A DNA stretch of 36,250 nucleotides from Hafnia psychrotolerans (GTDB taxonomy: Bacteria > Pseudomonadota > Gammaproteobacteria > Enterobacterales > Enterobacteriaceae). The stretch's first letter is position 1, and the number at the start of each line of letters is the position of its first letter. The DNA is taken from contig NZ_BMFZ01000009.1 in the NCBI RefSeq assembly GCF_014639435.1, positions 1 to 36,250 on the forward strand, given 5' to 3'. Below the pieces are notes generated by a model. It worked only from the letters and a program-made list of their open reading frames with translations, did not search any database and was not told the origin of the DNA. This document shows, piece after piece, positions 28,462 to 36,250 of this stretch. Position numbers and translations under genes: made by a program.

Positions 28462-28763
28462 ATGCCTGTTTTATCGCACCACCCGAGCCGGGTTGAGTGC
28501 GAATCAGGGGAAAGCTGGGTAAAACAGCGAGTTAAAAAATCTGCAAATCCCCGAAAACGCGACAGATAAAACTTACCTGACTGCATACCTATTCGGCCAG
28601 ATGAATGACGCCAGGTTTCATTCCAGATATGTGGGGTTAAAAGGGCTTGAGAGAGGACTTATGCGGTTTCAAAAAGTCATTGAAGTTGTAGCAGGAAAAA
28701 ATATTGCGATCGTGCCCTTCGATCACACAAAAAGAAGAACCCCGCCAGAAATATGGGGTTCGT
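28462..28763. other. Non-coding stretch of the islet
   Basis: No convincing gene. A plus-strand open frame of 68 codons (28601-28807) shows no recognised domain and overlaps the repeat, so I do not call it. A 7-bp hairpin GAACCCC/GGGGTTC at 28737-28761 with an 11-base loop sits just before the right repeat copy. The stretch is probably debris of a larger insertion or upstream DNA of the islet. Confidence 0.5.
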
Positions 28764-28796
28764 CAGAAAGCAGAAAGGCACAGCAAGCTGCGCCTT
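28764..28796. repeat. 33-bp direct repeat, right copy; sixA-side terminator
   Basis: Identical to 26828-26860. On the minus strand the hairpin AAGGCGCAGC...GCTGTGCCTT is followed by T-rich TCTGCTTTCTG, so this copy can end the sixA transcript, whose stop lies 59 bases away. The plus side continues with TTCTCTC, so it may work in both directions. Confidence 0.9.
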
Positions 28797-28854
28797 TCTC
28801 TCATTAGCATCCGGTTAGAGATTCATCCATACAAGCCAGAAACCCCTACCACCA

Positions 28855-29337
28855 TCAGACTTTAGCGATCACCTGACAAGGGCTGAATTGCCAGTCAAAC
28901 GTACCTTTGCCCGTTTTGGCATCAAGCTCTACGCTTGCCATCGCAGAGGTCGCAAACATCGGCGGACTGATACCTGGGCATAATTCTGCCACCAGATACC
29001 CCACCAAAGGCAAGTGCGACACCACCAGCACGGAGGAAATACCTTCAGCCGCCAGAGCCAACAATTCCTGGGCTACTGCGGCAGGATCCCCACCCGGCGT
29101 CAATTCTTTCAGAACGTCACTCTCCGCAGGTAAGGCCAACGTCTGACGCATTTTATCCAGCGTCTGCTGTGCACGTAAATACGGACTGACCAGAACACGC
29201 TGGATATTGACCGAACGGGCCTTAAGCCACGCCGCCATATGGACTGTTTCGTCACATCCACACTCGGTCAGTGGTCTGGCCGAATCGCTGGCCGCTTCGA
29301 GAGCTGCTTCACCGTGACGCATAATTACAACTTGCAT
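28855..29337 (-). CDS. sixA: Phosphohistidine phosphatase SixA
   Basis: A histidine phosphatase that acts on phospho-His of the ArcB HPt domain and the nitrogen PTS protein NPr in E. coli. The 160-residue product has the RHG motif with the nucleophile H8 (MRHGEAA), and the second catalytic His in VVSHLPLVGYLVAELCPG near residue 108. ATG at 29337. In E. coli it also lies next to fadJ. The islet lies just downstream. Confidence 0.95.
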   Translation of the reverse strand: MQVVIMRHGEAALEAASDSARPLTECGCDETVHMAAWLKARSVNIQRVLVSPYLRAQQTLDKMRQTLALPAESDVLKELTPGGDPAAVAQELLALAAEGISSVLVVSHLPLVGYLVAELCPGISPPMFATSAMASVELDAKTGKGTFDWQFSPCQVIAKV

Positions 29338-29691
29338 ATTGCACCGCTTGTGTTAACAAAAATAGCGCTATACAGAAACGCCTCGCGCGCTGTATCACCT
29401 CTGCCCAATGCTTTCCGGGGAAAGCTTGCAGGACAACTGCATGTACCACAGTTACCTGACGCGCCGTCTCTTTAATGGCGGGCGGGCATTCTGCCTGAAA
29501 AATTCACATAAAGAAAACGCTGTTTTTTACATCAACGAGTACCGCTTGTAAACCACGCAGCTCATTTATTAAACGGAACGACCACTTTTCAAACGCTTGC
29601 CCGTTGGGTGGCAACGACTTTGTCGTGTGCCAAAATGAATTCTTTATTGATGCATTATGCTCAAAAGCATTTTATGTTCCACATTCCCGCG
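29338..29691. other. Intergenic region between sixA and the fadJ terminator
   Basis: About 350 bases with no supported gene. It must hold the sixA promoter on the minus strand near 29340-29420, but I cannot fix its boxes. Open frames here are short and have no family features. Confidence 0.6.
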
Positions 29692-29740
29692 AAAAAGCCC
29701 ATCACACCGTGATACACATCACAGGATGATGCGCTTTTTT
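29692..29740 (-). terminator. fadJ terminator with nested stems
   Basis: GCCCATCA (29697-29704) pairs with TGATGCGC (29727-29734) with one mismatch, enclosing an inner GTGAT/ATCAC stem. T-tracts flank both sides (TTTTT on the minus strand at 29696-29692, TTTTTT on the plus strand after 29734), so it can act in both directions. Confidence 0.75.
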
Positions 29741-29750
29741 CCACCTGTGA

Positions 29751-31904
29751 TCACTCATCGTAGAAACAGCGGCCTTCCTGCGCACGTTTGAGCAATCCGG
29801 CACAGGGCGCAAAATGCTCGCCATAGTGCTGTTGCAAACCTTGCAACGTTTGCACGACAGCGGCTGCCCCTAATTGATCAATGTAACGGAATGGGCCGCC
29901 GAGGAAGGGAGGAAAACCAATCCCGAAGACCGCGCCAATATCACCATCACGCGCACTACGCACCACCTGTTCATCCAGACAGCGCACGGCTTCGTTGAGC
30001 ATAATCATCACGCAGCGACGGGCGACCTGTTCTGCGCCTTGTTGCTGCTTAGGCGTCACATTCAACAAGCGATAGATAGAGGGATCGGCTTGTTTTTTCT
30101 TCGCCTGTCGCCCTTTTGACGCATAGAGGTAGAATCCCTTGCCGTTTTTACGGCCCTTTCGCTCATCTTTAAGTACCGCATCCAGCGCCGGTGGCGCAGC
30201 AAAGCGCGGCCCCAGTGCCTCAACCAGAATGGGGATGATTTTAGTGCCGACGTCGATCCCAACTTCATCCAACAGCTGTAGCGGCCCCACCGGGAAACCA
30301 AAGTTCATGAGTGCGCTATCGATATGTTCAATCGGCTCGCCTTCAAGCAAACAACGCGTCGCTTCATTAATATAGGGAGCAAGAATGCGATTAACGTAGA
30401 ACCCGGCGCTGTCACCAACCACAATGGCTGTTTTACCCTGTTTCTTCGCCAATGCCACTGTAGTAGAAATTGTCTGCTCACTGGTTCCGGCATGAGGGAT
30501 CACTTCGACCAACGGCATTTTGTCCACTGGACTAAAAAAGTGCAGACCAATGACCTGTTCAGGTCTGGTAGCATTGGCTGCAATCGCATGGATCGGCAAA
30601 GAAGAGGTGTTTGAAGCAAAAATGGTCTTCGGTGACGCATAACGTTCAACTTCCTCAACCATCTGCTGTTTCAGTGACAGATCTTCAAATACCGCCTCAA
30701 TCACCAGATCGACCCGCTCAAAGCCACTGAAATCGGTAGTGCCCGAGATCAACATCATCTGTCGTTGCTGTTCGCTACGTTTCAAGCGCCCGCGACGCAC
30801 CCGTTTATCCAGCAGATCCCAACTGTATTTCAGCGCATGACGGATCCCTTCCTGGTTAATATCTTTTATACGCACTGGCAGACCGGCACGCGTTGCCGTC
30901 ACGTTAGCGATTCCTCCGCCCATTAGACCGCCGCCGAGAATACCAATGCGCTTCAGTAACAACGGTTCGGCAGCCGCACCCTGCTCTTTTTTCAGTGTAG
31001 TGGAGGCAAAGAACAGACCGCGAAGCGCTGCGGATTGCGGTGTCATCACCAGCTCGCCAAACGCCGTTGCCTCAGCCTGATAGCCACTGGCGCGGCCGTG
31101 GTCCAGACCCGTTCTCACCACGTCGATAATTTTTTCCGTCGCGGGGTAGTTGCCGTGCGTTTTGGCACGCGTCTGTTTACGCACGAAGTGAAACAGCAGG
31201 GCTTTGCCCAGCGGGCCGCCAACCAAGCGCGCCTGCCACGGCAACGACGCGCGGGGCTGTCGCCCCAAAGCGACACGTTCCAGTGCAGTTTGTAGCAATA
31301 TCGCTTGCGGAACAGTGTCGTCCACCAGCCCCATTTTTTGTGCCTGCTTTGCGCGAATACTGCGCCCGGTCAGCATCATATCCAGCGCTTTGGGCGCACC
31401 AATCAAGCGTGGCAGCCGTTGTGTTCCCCCCGACCCTGGCAGCAAACCAAGCTGCACTTCCGGCAGCCCAAGCTGGGTTTTGTCGTCCAGTGAGCAAATG
31501 CGAGCATGACAGGCAAGTGCCAGTTCCAGCCCACCGCCCAGACAAGCACCGTGAATGGCCGCCACCACCGGCACGGGAAACGCCGAAATATGGGACATAA
31601 CCGATTGGCCTTTTTGCGCAAGACTGCTGGCCTCTGCCGCTGTTTTACACCCGCTAATCATGCTGATATCAGCACCAGCAATAAAAGAGTCGAGTTTGCC
31701 AGAAATAAGCACTAATCCTTTCAGCTGCGGATATTGCTGAGCTTTTTGCAAAATGGCACAAATTTGCTCAACGAATTCAGCTTTTAAGGTGTTTACCTTT
31801 TCACCGGGAACATCAATGGTGATAATGCCCACATGCTGGTCTGTCAATGTCACCGTAAAGGCTGAAGTCGGGGCCGTTTCAACAGCGATAATTTCATCAC
31901 TCAT
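29751..31904 (-). CDS. fadJ: Fatty acid oxidation complex alpha subunit FadJ
   Basis: A multifunctional beta-oxidation enzyme: enoyl-CoA hydratase and 3-hydroxyacyl-CoA dehydrogenase (with epimerase activity), the anaerobic counterpart of FadB, in complex with FadI. The N-terminal crotonase domain carries E127 ([13 protein letters not shown]) and E149 ([17 protein letters not shown]). The NAD-binding motif is [18 protein letters not shown], and the dehydrogenase signature His lies in [17 protein letters not shown]. The product is 717 residues. ATG 31904 overlaps the fadI stop (ATGA), a classic coupled start; 16 open codons upstream lie inside fadI and are not used. Confidence 0.97.
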   Translation of the reverse strand: MSDEIIAVETAPTSAFTVTLTDQHVGIITIDVPGEKVNTLKAEFVEQICAILQKAQQYPQLKGLVLISGKLDSFIAGADISMISGCKTAAEASSLAQKGQSVMSHISAFPVPVVAAIHGACLGGGLELALACHARICSLDDKTQLGLPEVQLGLLPGSGGTQRLPRLIGAPKALDMMLTGRSIRAKQAQKMGLVDDTVPQAILLQTALERVALGRQPRASLPWQARLVGGPLGKALLFHFVRKQTRAKTHGNYPATEKIIDVVRTGLDHGRASGYQAEATAFGELVMTPQSAALRGLFFASTTLKKEQGAAAEPLLLKRIGILGGGLMGGGIANVTATRAGLPVRIKDINQEGIRHALKYSWDLLDKRVRRGRLKRSEQQRQMMLISGTTDFSGFERVDLVIEAVFEDLSLKQQMVEEVERYASPKTIFASNTSSLPIHAIAANATRPEQVIGLHFFSPVDKMPLVEVIPHAGTSEQTISTTVALAKKQGKTAIVVGDSAGFYVNRILAPYINEATRCLLEGEPIEHIDSALMNFGFPVGPLQLLDEVGIDVGTKIIPILVEALGPRFAAPPALDAVLKDERKGRKNGKGFYLYASKGRQAKKKQADPSIYRLLNVTPKQQQGAEQVARRCVMIMLNEAVRCLDEQVVRSARDGDIGAVFGIGFPPFLGGPFRYIDQLGAAAVVQTLQGLQQHYGEHFAPCAGLLKRAQEGRCFYDE

Positions 31905-33214
31905 TCTGCTGCCTCCAGGATCATGGCTGCGCCCAATCCGCCCGCCGCACATGCAGTCGTCAACCCGAAACGCCCGCCACGACGGCGAAGTTCATGCAAC
32001 GTCTGCGTGATCATTCTCGCACCTGTCGCCGCAAATGGATGCCCGTAGGCCAGTGAACCGCCCAGCACGTTGAACTTGTCCCAATCGATTTCACCGATGG
32101 CGTGTGAACGGCCCAGTTTTTCCTGGGCAAAAGTATCACTGGCAAACATTTTGATATTTGCCAGCGTTTGTGCGGCGAAAGCCTCATGCATGTCAATTAA
32201 GTCCATATCATCGAGAGTTAATCCCGCACGATCGAGTGCTAGCGGTGTGGCATAAGCAGGGCCGAGCAACATATCTTCCCAAACGTCGATGGCAGCAAAA
32301 GCAAAACTTTTCAGGTAACCCAACGGCCGCAGGCCCAGTTCACGCGCCCGTGATTCGCTCATCATCAATACGGCGGCGGCACCGTCCGTCAGCGGCGTAC
32401 TGGTCGCTGCTGTTACTGTGCCGTGGCGACGGTCGAAAGCCGGACGCAGCTTGGCATACTGGGCCAGTTCGGAATTCAGGCGAATATTGTTGTCTTGTTG
32501 CAGTACCTCACGGTAAGGCGGAACCTGGGCGGTCATCACCTGCGCATCGAGATAGCCCTTTTCCCAGGCCTGCGCTGCCAGTGAATGTGAACGGTGTGCC
32601 AGTTCGTCCTGCTGCTGACGGGTGATGCCATGGGATTTCGCCATTTGCTCGGCGGTATCCCCCATCCGTAGTCCGGTTGAATATTCGGCAACTGCTGGCG
32701 GTACCGGCAGCAGATCACGAAACTTCAATTTACTAAACAAGGCCAGCCGTTGTGACAATGTGCGGGCTTTGTTGACGTCCACCAACGTGCGGGCCAACCG
32801 TTTACTGACGCCAATCGGCAGCACTGAGGAGGAGTCCGCTCCGCCAGCAATACCTACGCCGACGGTTCCACTGAGAAGACTTTCCGCCACGTTGGCTACC
32901 GCCTGAAAACTGGTGGCACAGGCGCGTGAAACGCTATAGGCATCAGTAGCGACACTCATGCCGGTTCCCAGCACAATTTCGCGAGCAATATTCGGCGCTT
33001 CTGGCATCTGCACCACCTGACCAAACACCAGTTGATCGATGATCTTCGGGTCGATACCGCTTTTGGCCAATAGCTCACTCACCACCATTTTGCCTAAATC
33101 AACCGCCGGAATGCCATGATAAGCAGTTGCTTGTTTGGCGAAAGGCGTACGCAAACCGTCGACGATCGCAATACGATCGCCTTCGCGCGTCACCAGCGGG
33201 ATAACCTTGTTCAT
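31901..33214 (-). CDS. fadI: Acetyl-CoA acyltransferase FadI
   Basis: The beta-ketothiolase that works with FadJ, cleaving 3-ketoacyl-CoA to acetyl-CoA and a shortened acyl-CoA. The 437-residue product has the thiolase nucleophile C99 ([13 protein letters not shown]), the His in [11 protein letters not shown], and the C-terminal Cys in [17 protein letters not shown] 33214 with GGAG upstream. First gene of the fadIJ operon; a FadR site lies 15-31 bases upstream of the start. Confidence 0.97.
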   Translation of the reverse strand: MNKVIPLVTREGDRIAIVDGLRTPFAKQATAYHGIPAVDLGKMVVSELLAKSGIDPKIIDQLVFGQVVQMPEAPNIAREIVLGTGMSVATDAYSVSRACATSFQAVANVAESLLSGTVGVGIAGGADSSSVLPIGVSKRLARTLVDVNKARTLSQRLALFSKLKFRDLLPVPPAVAEYSTGLRMGDTAEQMAKSHGITRQQQDELAHRSHSLAAQAWEKGYLDAQVMTAQVPPYREVLQQDNNIRLNSELAQYAKLRPAFDRRHGTVTAATSTPLTDGAAAVLMMSESRARELGLRPLGYLKSFAFAAIDVWEDMLLGPAYATPLALDRAGLTLDDMDLIDMHEAFAAQTLANIKMFASDTFAQEKLGRSHAIGEIDWDKFNVLGGSLAYGHPFAATGARMITQTLHELRRRGGRFGLTTACAAGGLGAAMILEAAE

Positions 33215-33228
33215 AGCGGCTCCAGATT

Positions 33229-33245
33229 AAGAGGTCAGACCTGAT
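33229..33245 (-). promoter_or_regulatory. FadR operator upstream of fadI
   Basis: AAGAGGTCAGACCTGAT contains the FadR core GGTCAGACC, a perfect match to the GGTCNGACC pattern. It is close to the start codon, so binding would repress by blocking transcription start or early elongation. Confidence 0.8.
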
Positions 33246-33309
33246 AGTTTAGTTTTAACCATATGTTTACATTTAGCAAAGTCTAACGTGATGAAGTGGG
33301 AGCGACAGC

Positions 33310-33344
33310 AAAAAAAAACCGCGACCTGCAAAGGTCACGGTTTT
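33310..33344 (-). terminator. yfcZ intrinsic terminator
   Basis: On the minus strand AAAACCGTGACCT pairs with AGGTCGCGGTTTT (one mismatch) around a short loop, followed by a run of T. A strong terminator separating yfcZ from fadIJ. Confidence 0.93.
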
Positions 33345-33374
33345 ATGAAAAGGACGTTAAGTACAAAGAAGAAA

Positions 33375-33707
33375 TCAGCGCAGTCCGAGCTGGAAGATCA
33401 TCGTCTCTGCCTGGCAAGAGAAAGTGAAGTCAATATTCAGCTCAACACCACCAGCGACGTTTTCCAGTCGGCTTTCAATCACGCAAGGCTCAGATTCGAC
33501 GCTACGCGCTTTTTCGGTCAGGCCATTCAGCATGTTCTTAGCTTCCGCTTCGCTTTCAAATACGCGGCTATAACTGGCGGTGCAATCGGTATTATCCATG
33601 ATGGTGCCGACATCCACACAGCAACATGCTGCCGTTTCTTCCGCGCCACATTTGTTAATGGAATGCAGCGGCTTGGTGGATTTCGAAGACAGAGTTACGT
33701 CAGACAT
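33375..33707 (-). CDS. yfcZ: YfcZ/YiiS family protein (DUF406)
   Basis: A 110-residue small cytoplasmic protein with a Cys cluster (GAEETAACCCVDVGTIMDNTDC, about 21-42) and a C-terminal beta-rich half ending TFSCQAETMIFQLGLR. It is located between fadI and fadL exactly as E. coli yfcZ. ATG 33707 with GGGAG upstream. Function unknown; the Cys cluster hints at metal or redox behaviour but that is speculation. Confidence 0.9.
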   Translation of the reverse strand: MSDVTLSSKSTKPLHSINKCGAEETAACCCVDVGTIMDNTDCTASYSRVFESEAEAKNMLNGLTEKARSVESEPCVIESRLENVAGGVELNIDFTFSCQAETMIFQLGLR

Positions 33708-33835
33708 AATGTTCTCCCGGTACTGACCACAACGTTTGCGAGTCGGCCCTGTTAGTCATTAAAAGGATATTTTCGGACTTCATTTTACGCCTCTCAGCCC
33801 TACCAGCCTAGCACTTACTTTTTGTGTGACTTTTA

Positions 33836-33851
33836 AGTGATTAAGATCACA
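33836..33851. promoter_or_regulatory. CRP-like site between yfcZ and fadL
   Basis: AGTGA-ttaaga-TCACA fits the CRP half-site spacing with one mismatch. It lies about 178 bases upstream of the inferred fadL start site and 129 bases upstream of the yfcZ ATG, so the target is unclear. Confidence 0.45.
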
Positions 33852-33983
33852 AAAATAATCATGCCTGGTTAAATTCATCTCTAATAACCGTCTAAAACGT
33901 TAATTAGTTCAGTTTGAATTGTTTGTTTTTTGTTAAGCACGTCTAATTTTTAGCATCTAATTGGAAATATCTGGGAAACATGA

Positions 33984-34014
33984 TTGCAACATGTGTACAG
34001 GTCGGACCTATACT
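33984..34014 (+). promoter_or_regulatory. fadL promoter
   Basis: TATACT (34009-34014) is the -10 box. TTGCAA at 33984-33989 is a -35 candidate, though the spacer would be 19 bases. This puts the start site near 34021, consistent with the two FadR sites falling at about -25 to -9 and +1 to +17, as in E. coli fadL. Confidence 0.7.
33996..34012 (+). promoter_or_regulatory. FadR operator 1 of fadL
   Basis: TACAGGTCGGACCTATA, with the perfect core GGTCGGACC overlapping the -10 box. It predicts repression of fadL without long-chain acyl-CoA. Confidence 0.85.
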
Positions 34015-34019
34015 TCGCT

Positions 34020-34036
34020 CACTGGTCTGATTTGTC
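34020..34036 (+). promoter_or_regulatory. FadR operator 2 of fadL
   Basis: CACTGGTCTGATTTGTC, with a core GGTCTGATT that is weaker on the right arm. It lies at the transcription start, in the same place as the second FadR site of E. coli fadL. Confidence 0.75.
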
Positions 34037-34123
34037 AGACTGAGAACGAACCCTACAATCCCGCGCTCATTGTTACTTGATGTAACATTGCTTGATAAAA
34101 AACATAAAATTGAGGTTTTGGTC

Positions 34124-35401
34124 ATGAACCAGAAAAACCTGTTTAAAAAATCAGTTCTGGCAGCCGCAGTGGCAATCGTTTCATCAAATGTGTATGCGGC
34201 AGGTTTTCAATTAAACGAATACACTGCAGCCGGGCTCGGTCGTTCGTTTTCAGGTGAAGGCGCCATTGCGGACTCCGCAGCATCCGGCAGCCGCAACCCG
34301 GCAACCATGACCATGTTCTCACGTCCCGCTTTCTCCATCGGCGCTGTCTATATTGACCCTGACGTTAATATCAGCGGCAAATCCCCGGTGACTGGCAACA
34401 GTACCAGCGCTGATAACATCGCCCCAAATCAGTGGGTGCCAAATATCCATTTCATTATGCCGCTGAACGACCAGTGGGCGATTGGCGCGTCAGCCACGTC
34501 CAACTATGGTCTGGCGACTGAGTTTAATGATAATTACGCCGCGGGCCCGATTGGCGGTAAAACCGACCTGACAACCATCAACAGCAACCTTAGCGCGGCT
34601 TACCGTTTCAATCAGCACTTTAGTGTCGGTTTAGGCTTTGATGCCGTCTATGCCAAAGCGAAAATCAGCCGTACTGCCGGTGAATTAACGGCAATTCAAA
34701 CCCGCGGTCAAGTCCCTGCGAATACCGAGGTGGCGAATCTAAAAGGTAGCGAATGGGGCTATGGCTGGAACGCTGGTATCCTGTATGAAGTGGACGATAA
34801 CAACCGTTATGGTTTCACCTATCGTTCTAAAGTAGATATCGATTTTAACGGGGATTACAAAAACTCTATTCCTCAGCAGCTCGGCGGCTTGGGTGGGCAA
34901 ACCATTCCTGGTGATCTCACGCTAAACCTGCCAGAGACGTGGGAAATATCGGGTTATAACAGAGTCGCGCCAAAATGGGCGATTCACTACAGCATGACAT
35001 ACACCAGTTGGAGTGAATTCAAGGAACTAAAAGCCACCGGCTCCAACGGACAGACTCTGTTCCAGAAACAGGAAAACTATCACGATGCTTGCCGTATCGC
35101 GCTGGGTACCACTTATTATTATGATGATAACTGGACCTTCCGCACTGGTATTGCTTTTGATGACAGCCCGGTTCCACAAGATAACCGCACGATCTCTATT
35201 CCCGATCAGGACCGTGTATGGATCAGCGCCGGTACGACTTATGCATTCAATAAAGATGCCTCAGTCGATTTAGGTATTTCTTACATGCATGGACAGACCG
35301 TGAATATCAGCGAGAAAGTGGCTGATGGTGTACCAAACTATGAGTTCCAGGCAAAAGGTACCGCTATGTTGTATGGCGCGAACTTTAACTACAGCTTCTA
35401 A
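34124..35401 (+). CDS. fadL: Long-chain fatty acid outer-membrane transporter FadL
   Basis: An outer-membrane beta-barrel that takes up long-chain fatty acids and also serves as a phage receptor in some species. The 425-residue precursor starts [25 protein letters not shown], a signal peptide with cleavage after A25. The mature N-terminus [29 protein letters not shown] and the NPA motif ([10 protein letters not shown]) form the hatch. It ends with aromatic YGANFNYSF for BAM recognition. ATG 34124 with TGAGG upstream; the frame is open back to 34070, but that part is 5' leader. Confidence 0.96.
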   Translation: MNQKNLFKKSVLAAAVAIVSSNVYAAGFQLNEYTAAGLGRSFSGEGAIADSAASGSRNPATMTMFSRPAFSIGAVYIDPDVNISGKSPVTGNSTSADNIAPNQWVPNIHFIMPLNDQWAIGASATSNYGLATEFNDNYAAGPIGGKTDLTTINSNLSAAYRFNQHFSVGLGFDAVYAKAKISRTAGELTAIQTRGQVPANTEVANLKGSEWGYGWNAGILYEVDDNNRYGFTYRSKVDIDFNGDYKNSIPQQLGGLGGQTIPGDLTLNLPETWEISGYNRVAPKWAIHYSMTYTSWSEFKELKATGSNGQTLFQKQENYHDACRIALGTTYYYDDNWTFRTGIAFDDSPVPQDNRTISIPDQDRVWISAGTTYAFNKDASVDLGISYMHGQTVNISEKVADGVPNYEFQAKGTAMLYGANFNYSF

Positions 35402-35426
35402 TTGTTCAGGTTGAATATCAGAAATG

Positions 35427-35443
35427 AAAAAGCGCCGGAAGGC
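35427..35443 (+). terminator. Left part of the fadL terminator, cut by the IS
   Basis: AAAAAGCGCC-ggaa-GGC is the left arm, loop and start of the right arm of an intrinsic terminator, 26 bases past the fadL stop. The expected continuation GCTTTTT is replaced by the IS end at 35444. Confidence 0.6.
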
Positions 35444-35514
35444 CTGAGGGATCCCCAGAAATATCATCAGTAGACCATGATGATGTCTCGGTAAGCCCTC
35501 GCCATTTCTTCATA

Positions 35515-35545
35515 AACACTGTCGGGGTTCATCCCCGACAGTGTT
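35515..35545. repeat. Perfect 13-bp stem-loop inside the IS
   Basis: AACACTGTCGGGG (35515-35527) and CCCCGACAGTGTT (35533-35545) with a 5-base loop, 80 bases past the transposase stop. A second inverted repeat, TTGTCGTAT (35554-35562) with ATACGACAA (35584-35592), lies between it and the transposase. These could block outside transcription or end the transposase mRNA. Confidence 0.75.
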
Positions 35546-35625
35546 CCCGGTGATTGTCGTATAACGTTTTTACTCAGTGTCAGATACGACAACACCCTTC
35601 TCGATTTAATGCTGTTCGCCTGAAA

Positions 35626-36250
35626 CTAACAATTTATCCCTTTCTTTTCAAGGTAATAACCTGTCATCCACATAACGATACTGTAGAGCGTTGCAACCAG
35701 GCACAGTACCGAAATCCGCTTTTCTCCCCGGCTTTTACTTGCCCGCAGTCCCAGACCATAACGCTCACTTTTTTCATCCCGGAAGTTCTGTTCTATTTGC
35801 ATTCGACGGCTGTAAATCTTGATTATTTCCCGTGGTTTATAACCCATCAGACTGGTAAAAATTAGCCACGGTTCCCGTGCATTCTTACGATACATCTTGT
35901 CCGTTCTGGGGTAACGCTGGTTGCCTTTTCTGCCCGTCGCTCGCTTATGCACTGTATAAAAATGCCCCAGACAATCCCGACTAGCGTTACGTGCCAGCCG
36001 GCCAAAGCCCAGATAGGTTGGCTTCGTTGTTGAAGCAATATCCCGTGCCATTTGCCACTCTTCACCACCGGTTATCTGAAAATACAGGCTTCCCCTTACG
36101 CGTCCGACAAAATGCCAGCCCAGTGAACGAATATGATGGAACCAGCTGCTGCGAAATCCGCCATCTGTCACGATGATGACCTGTTTATCTTTGCCGATAG
36201 CGGCAGCCATCTGATCAAGAAAGTCGTTCTGAACGGTGGAGTTGTTCTGA
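35626..36250 (-). CDS. IS4-family (IS10-like) transposase, C-terminal part
   Basis: The frame is open from the right edge (in frame at 36249, codons QNNSTVQNDFLDQM) to a stop at 35626, about 208 residues. DDE features: the second Asp in IIVTDGGFRSSWF and the family's Y-x2-R-x3-E-x6-K signature, intact in YSRRMQIEQNFRDEK. It resembles the IS10 transposase C-terminal half (FVGRVRG, KEPW-like NAREPWLIFTSL, SERYGLGLR). The N-terminal third is outside the window. Confidence 0.92.
   Translation of the reverse strand, partial: QNNSTVQNDFLDQMAAAIGKDKQVIIVTDGGFRSSWFHHIRSLGWHFVGRVRGSLYFQITGGEEWQMARDIASTTKPTYLGFGRLARNASRDCLGHFYTVHKRATGRKGNQRYPRTDKMYRKNAREPWLIFTSLMGYKPREIIKIYSRRMQIEQNFRDEKSERYGLGLRASKSRGEKRISVLCLVATLYSIVMWMTGYYLEKKGINC

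Larger units (their letters stand above)
35444..36250 (-). mobile_element. IS4-family element, IS10 group (3' part, runs off right edge)
   Basis: The terminal sequence CTGAGGGATCCCC (35444-35456) matches the IS10-type outer end, which begins CTGAGAGATCCCC, including the GATC Dam site at 35450-35453. The transposase follows on the minus strand. The other end and the target duplication lie beyond the window. Confidence 0.85.

Noticed and set aside
28601-28807. Plus-strand open frame of 68 codons next to sixA
   Set aside because: No ribosome site or known domain, it overlaps the 33-bp repeat and hairpin, and it is probably chance.
29708-29723. CGTGA-tacaca-TCACA, CRP-site-like
   Set aside because: It lies inside the loop of the fadJ terminator, just downstream of fadJ and far from any start, so the symmetry is better explained by the nested stems.
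1-36250. CRISPR arrays, tRNA or rRNA genes
   Set aside because: No regularly spaced repeats, no tRNA-like cloverleaf and no rRNA segments were seen on reading both strands.

Overview
The window is chromosomal DNA from an enterobacterium. Gene order and protein sequences follow the E. coli purF-to-fadL segment closely, but the accessory genes differ from E. coli K-12. A member of the Pectobacteriaceae, Yersiniaceae or a nearby family fits best. The genus cannot be fixed from the sequence alone.

Layout, left to right. 1-52: the start of an IS110-family transposase that runs off the left edge and lies just past the 3' end of purF. 183-9681, all minus strand: purF, cvpA, dedD, folC, accD, dedA, truA, usg and pdxB (purine, folate, fatty-acid and PLP synthesis, envelope and tRNA modification), with a PurR box in front of cvpA. 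9941-12108, plus strand: a DMT/EamA permease, then flk. 12136-17560 is an accessory block: a rhodanese divergent from a MocR-type regulator, an ArsB/NhaD-like permease, and a Met/His-rich pair (DUF2946 protein plus PepSY membrane protein) that looks metal-related. 17693-26804 returns to the conserved backbone: fabB, mnmC, yfcL, epmC, yfcA, mepA, aroC, prmB and smrB. An ERIC element overlaps the 3' end of yfcA.

26805-28800 is an islet between smrB and sixA, where E. coli K-12 carries a fimbrial cluster. It holds a 230-residue protein with a hydrophobic Gly/Ala-rich core, a 62-residue two-helix membrane protein two bases downstream, and a type VI secretion hcp gene broken by a one-base frameshift. 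A 33-bp direct repeat containing a terminator-like hairpin brackets the islet. I read it as an orphan T6SS cassette (candidate membrane-active effector, immunity protein, Hcp carrier). The roles of the first two are inference.

28855-35401: sixA, the fatty-acid degradation operon fadI-fadJ, yfcZ and fadL. FadR-type operators are visible at fadI, fadL and fabB, and a FabR palindrome at fabB, so fatty-acid synthesis and degradation genes here appear to share the usual FadR control. From 35444 to the right edge is an IS10-group IS4-family element, whose end sits inside what looks like the fadL terminator.
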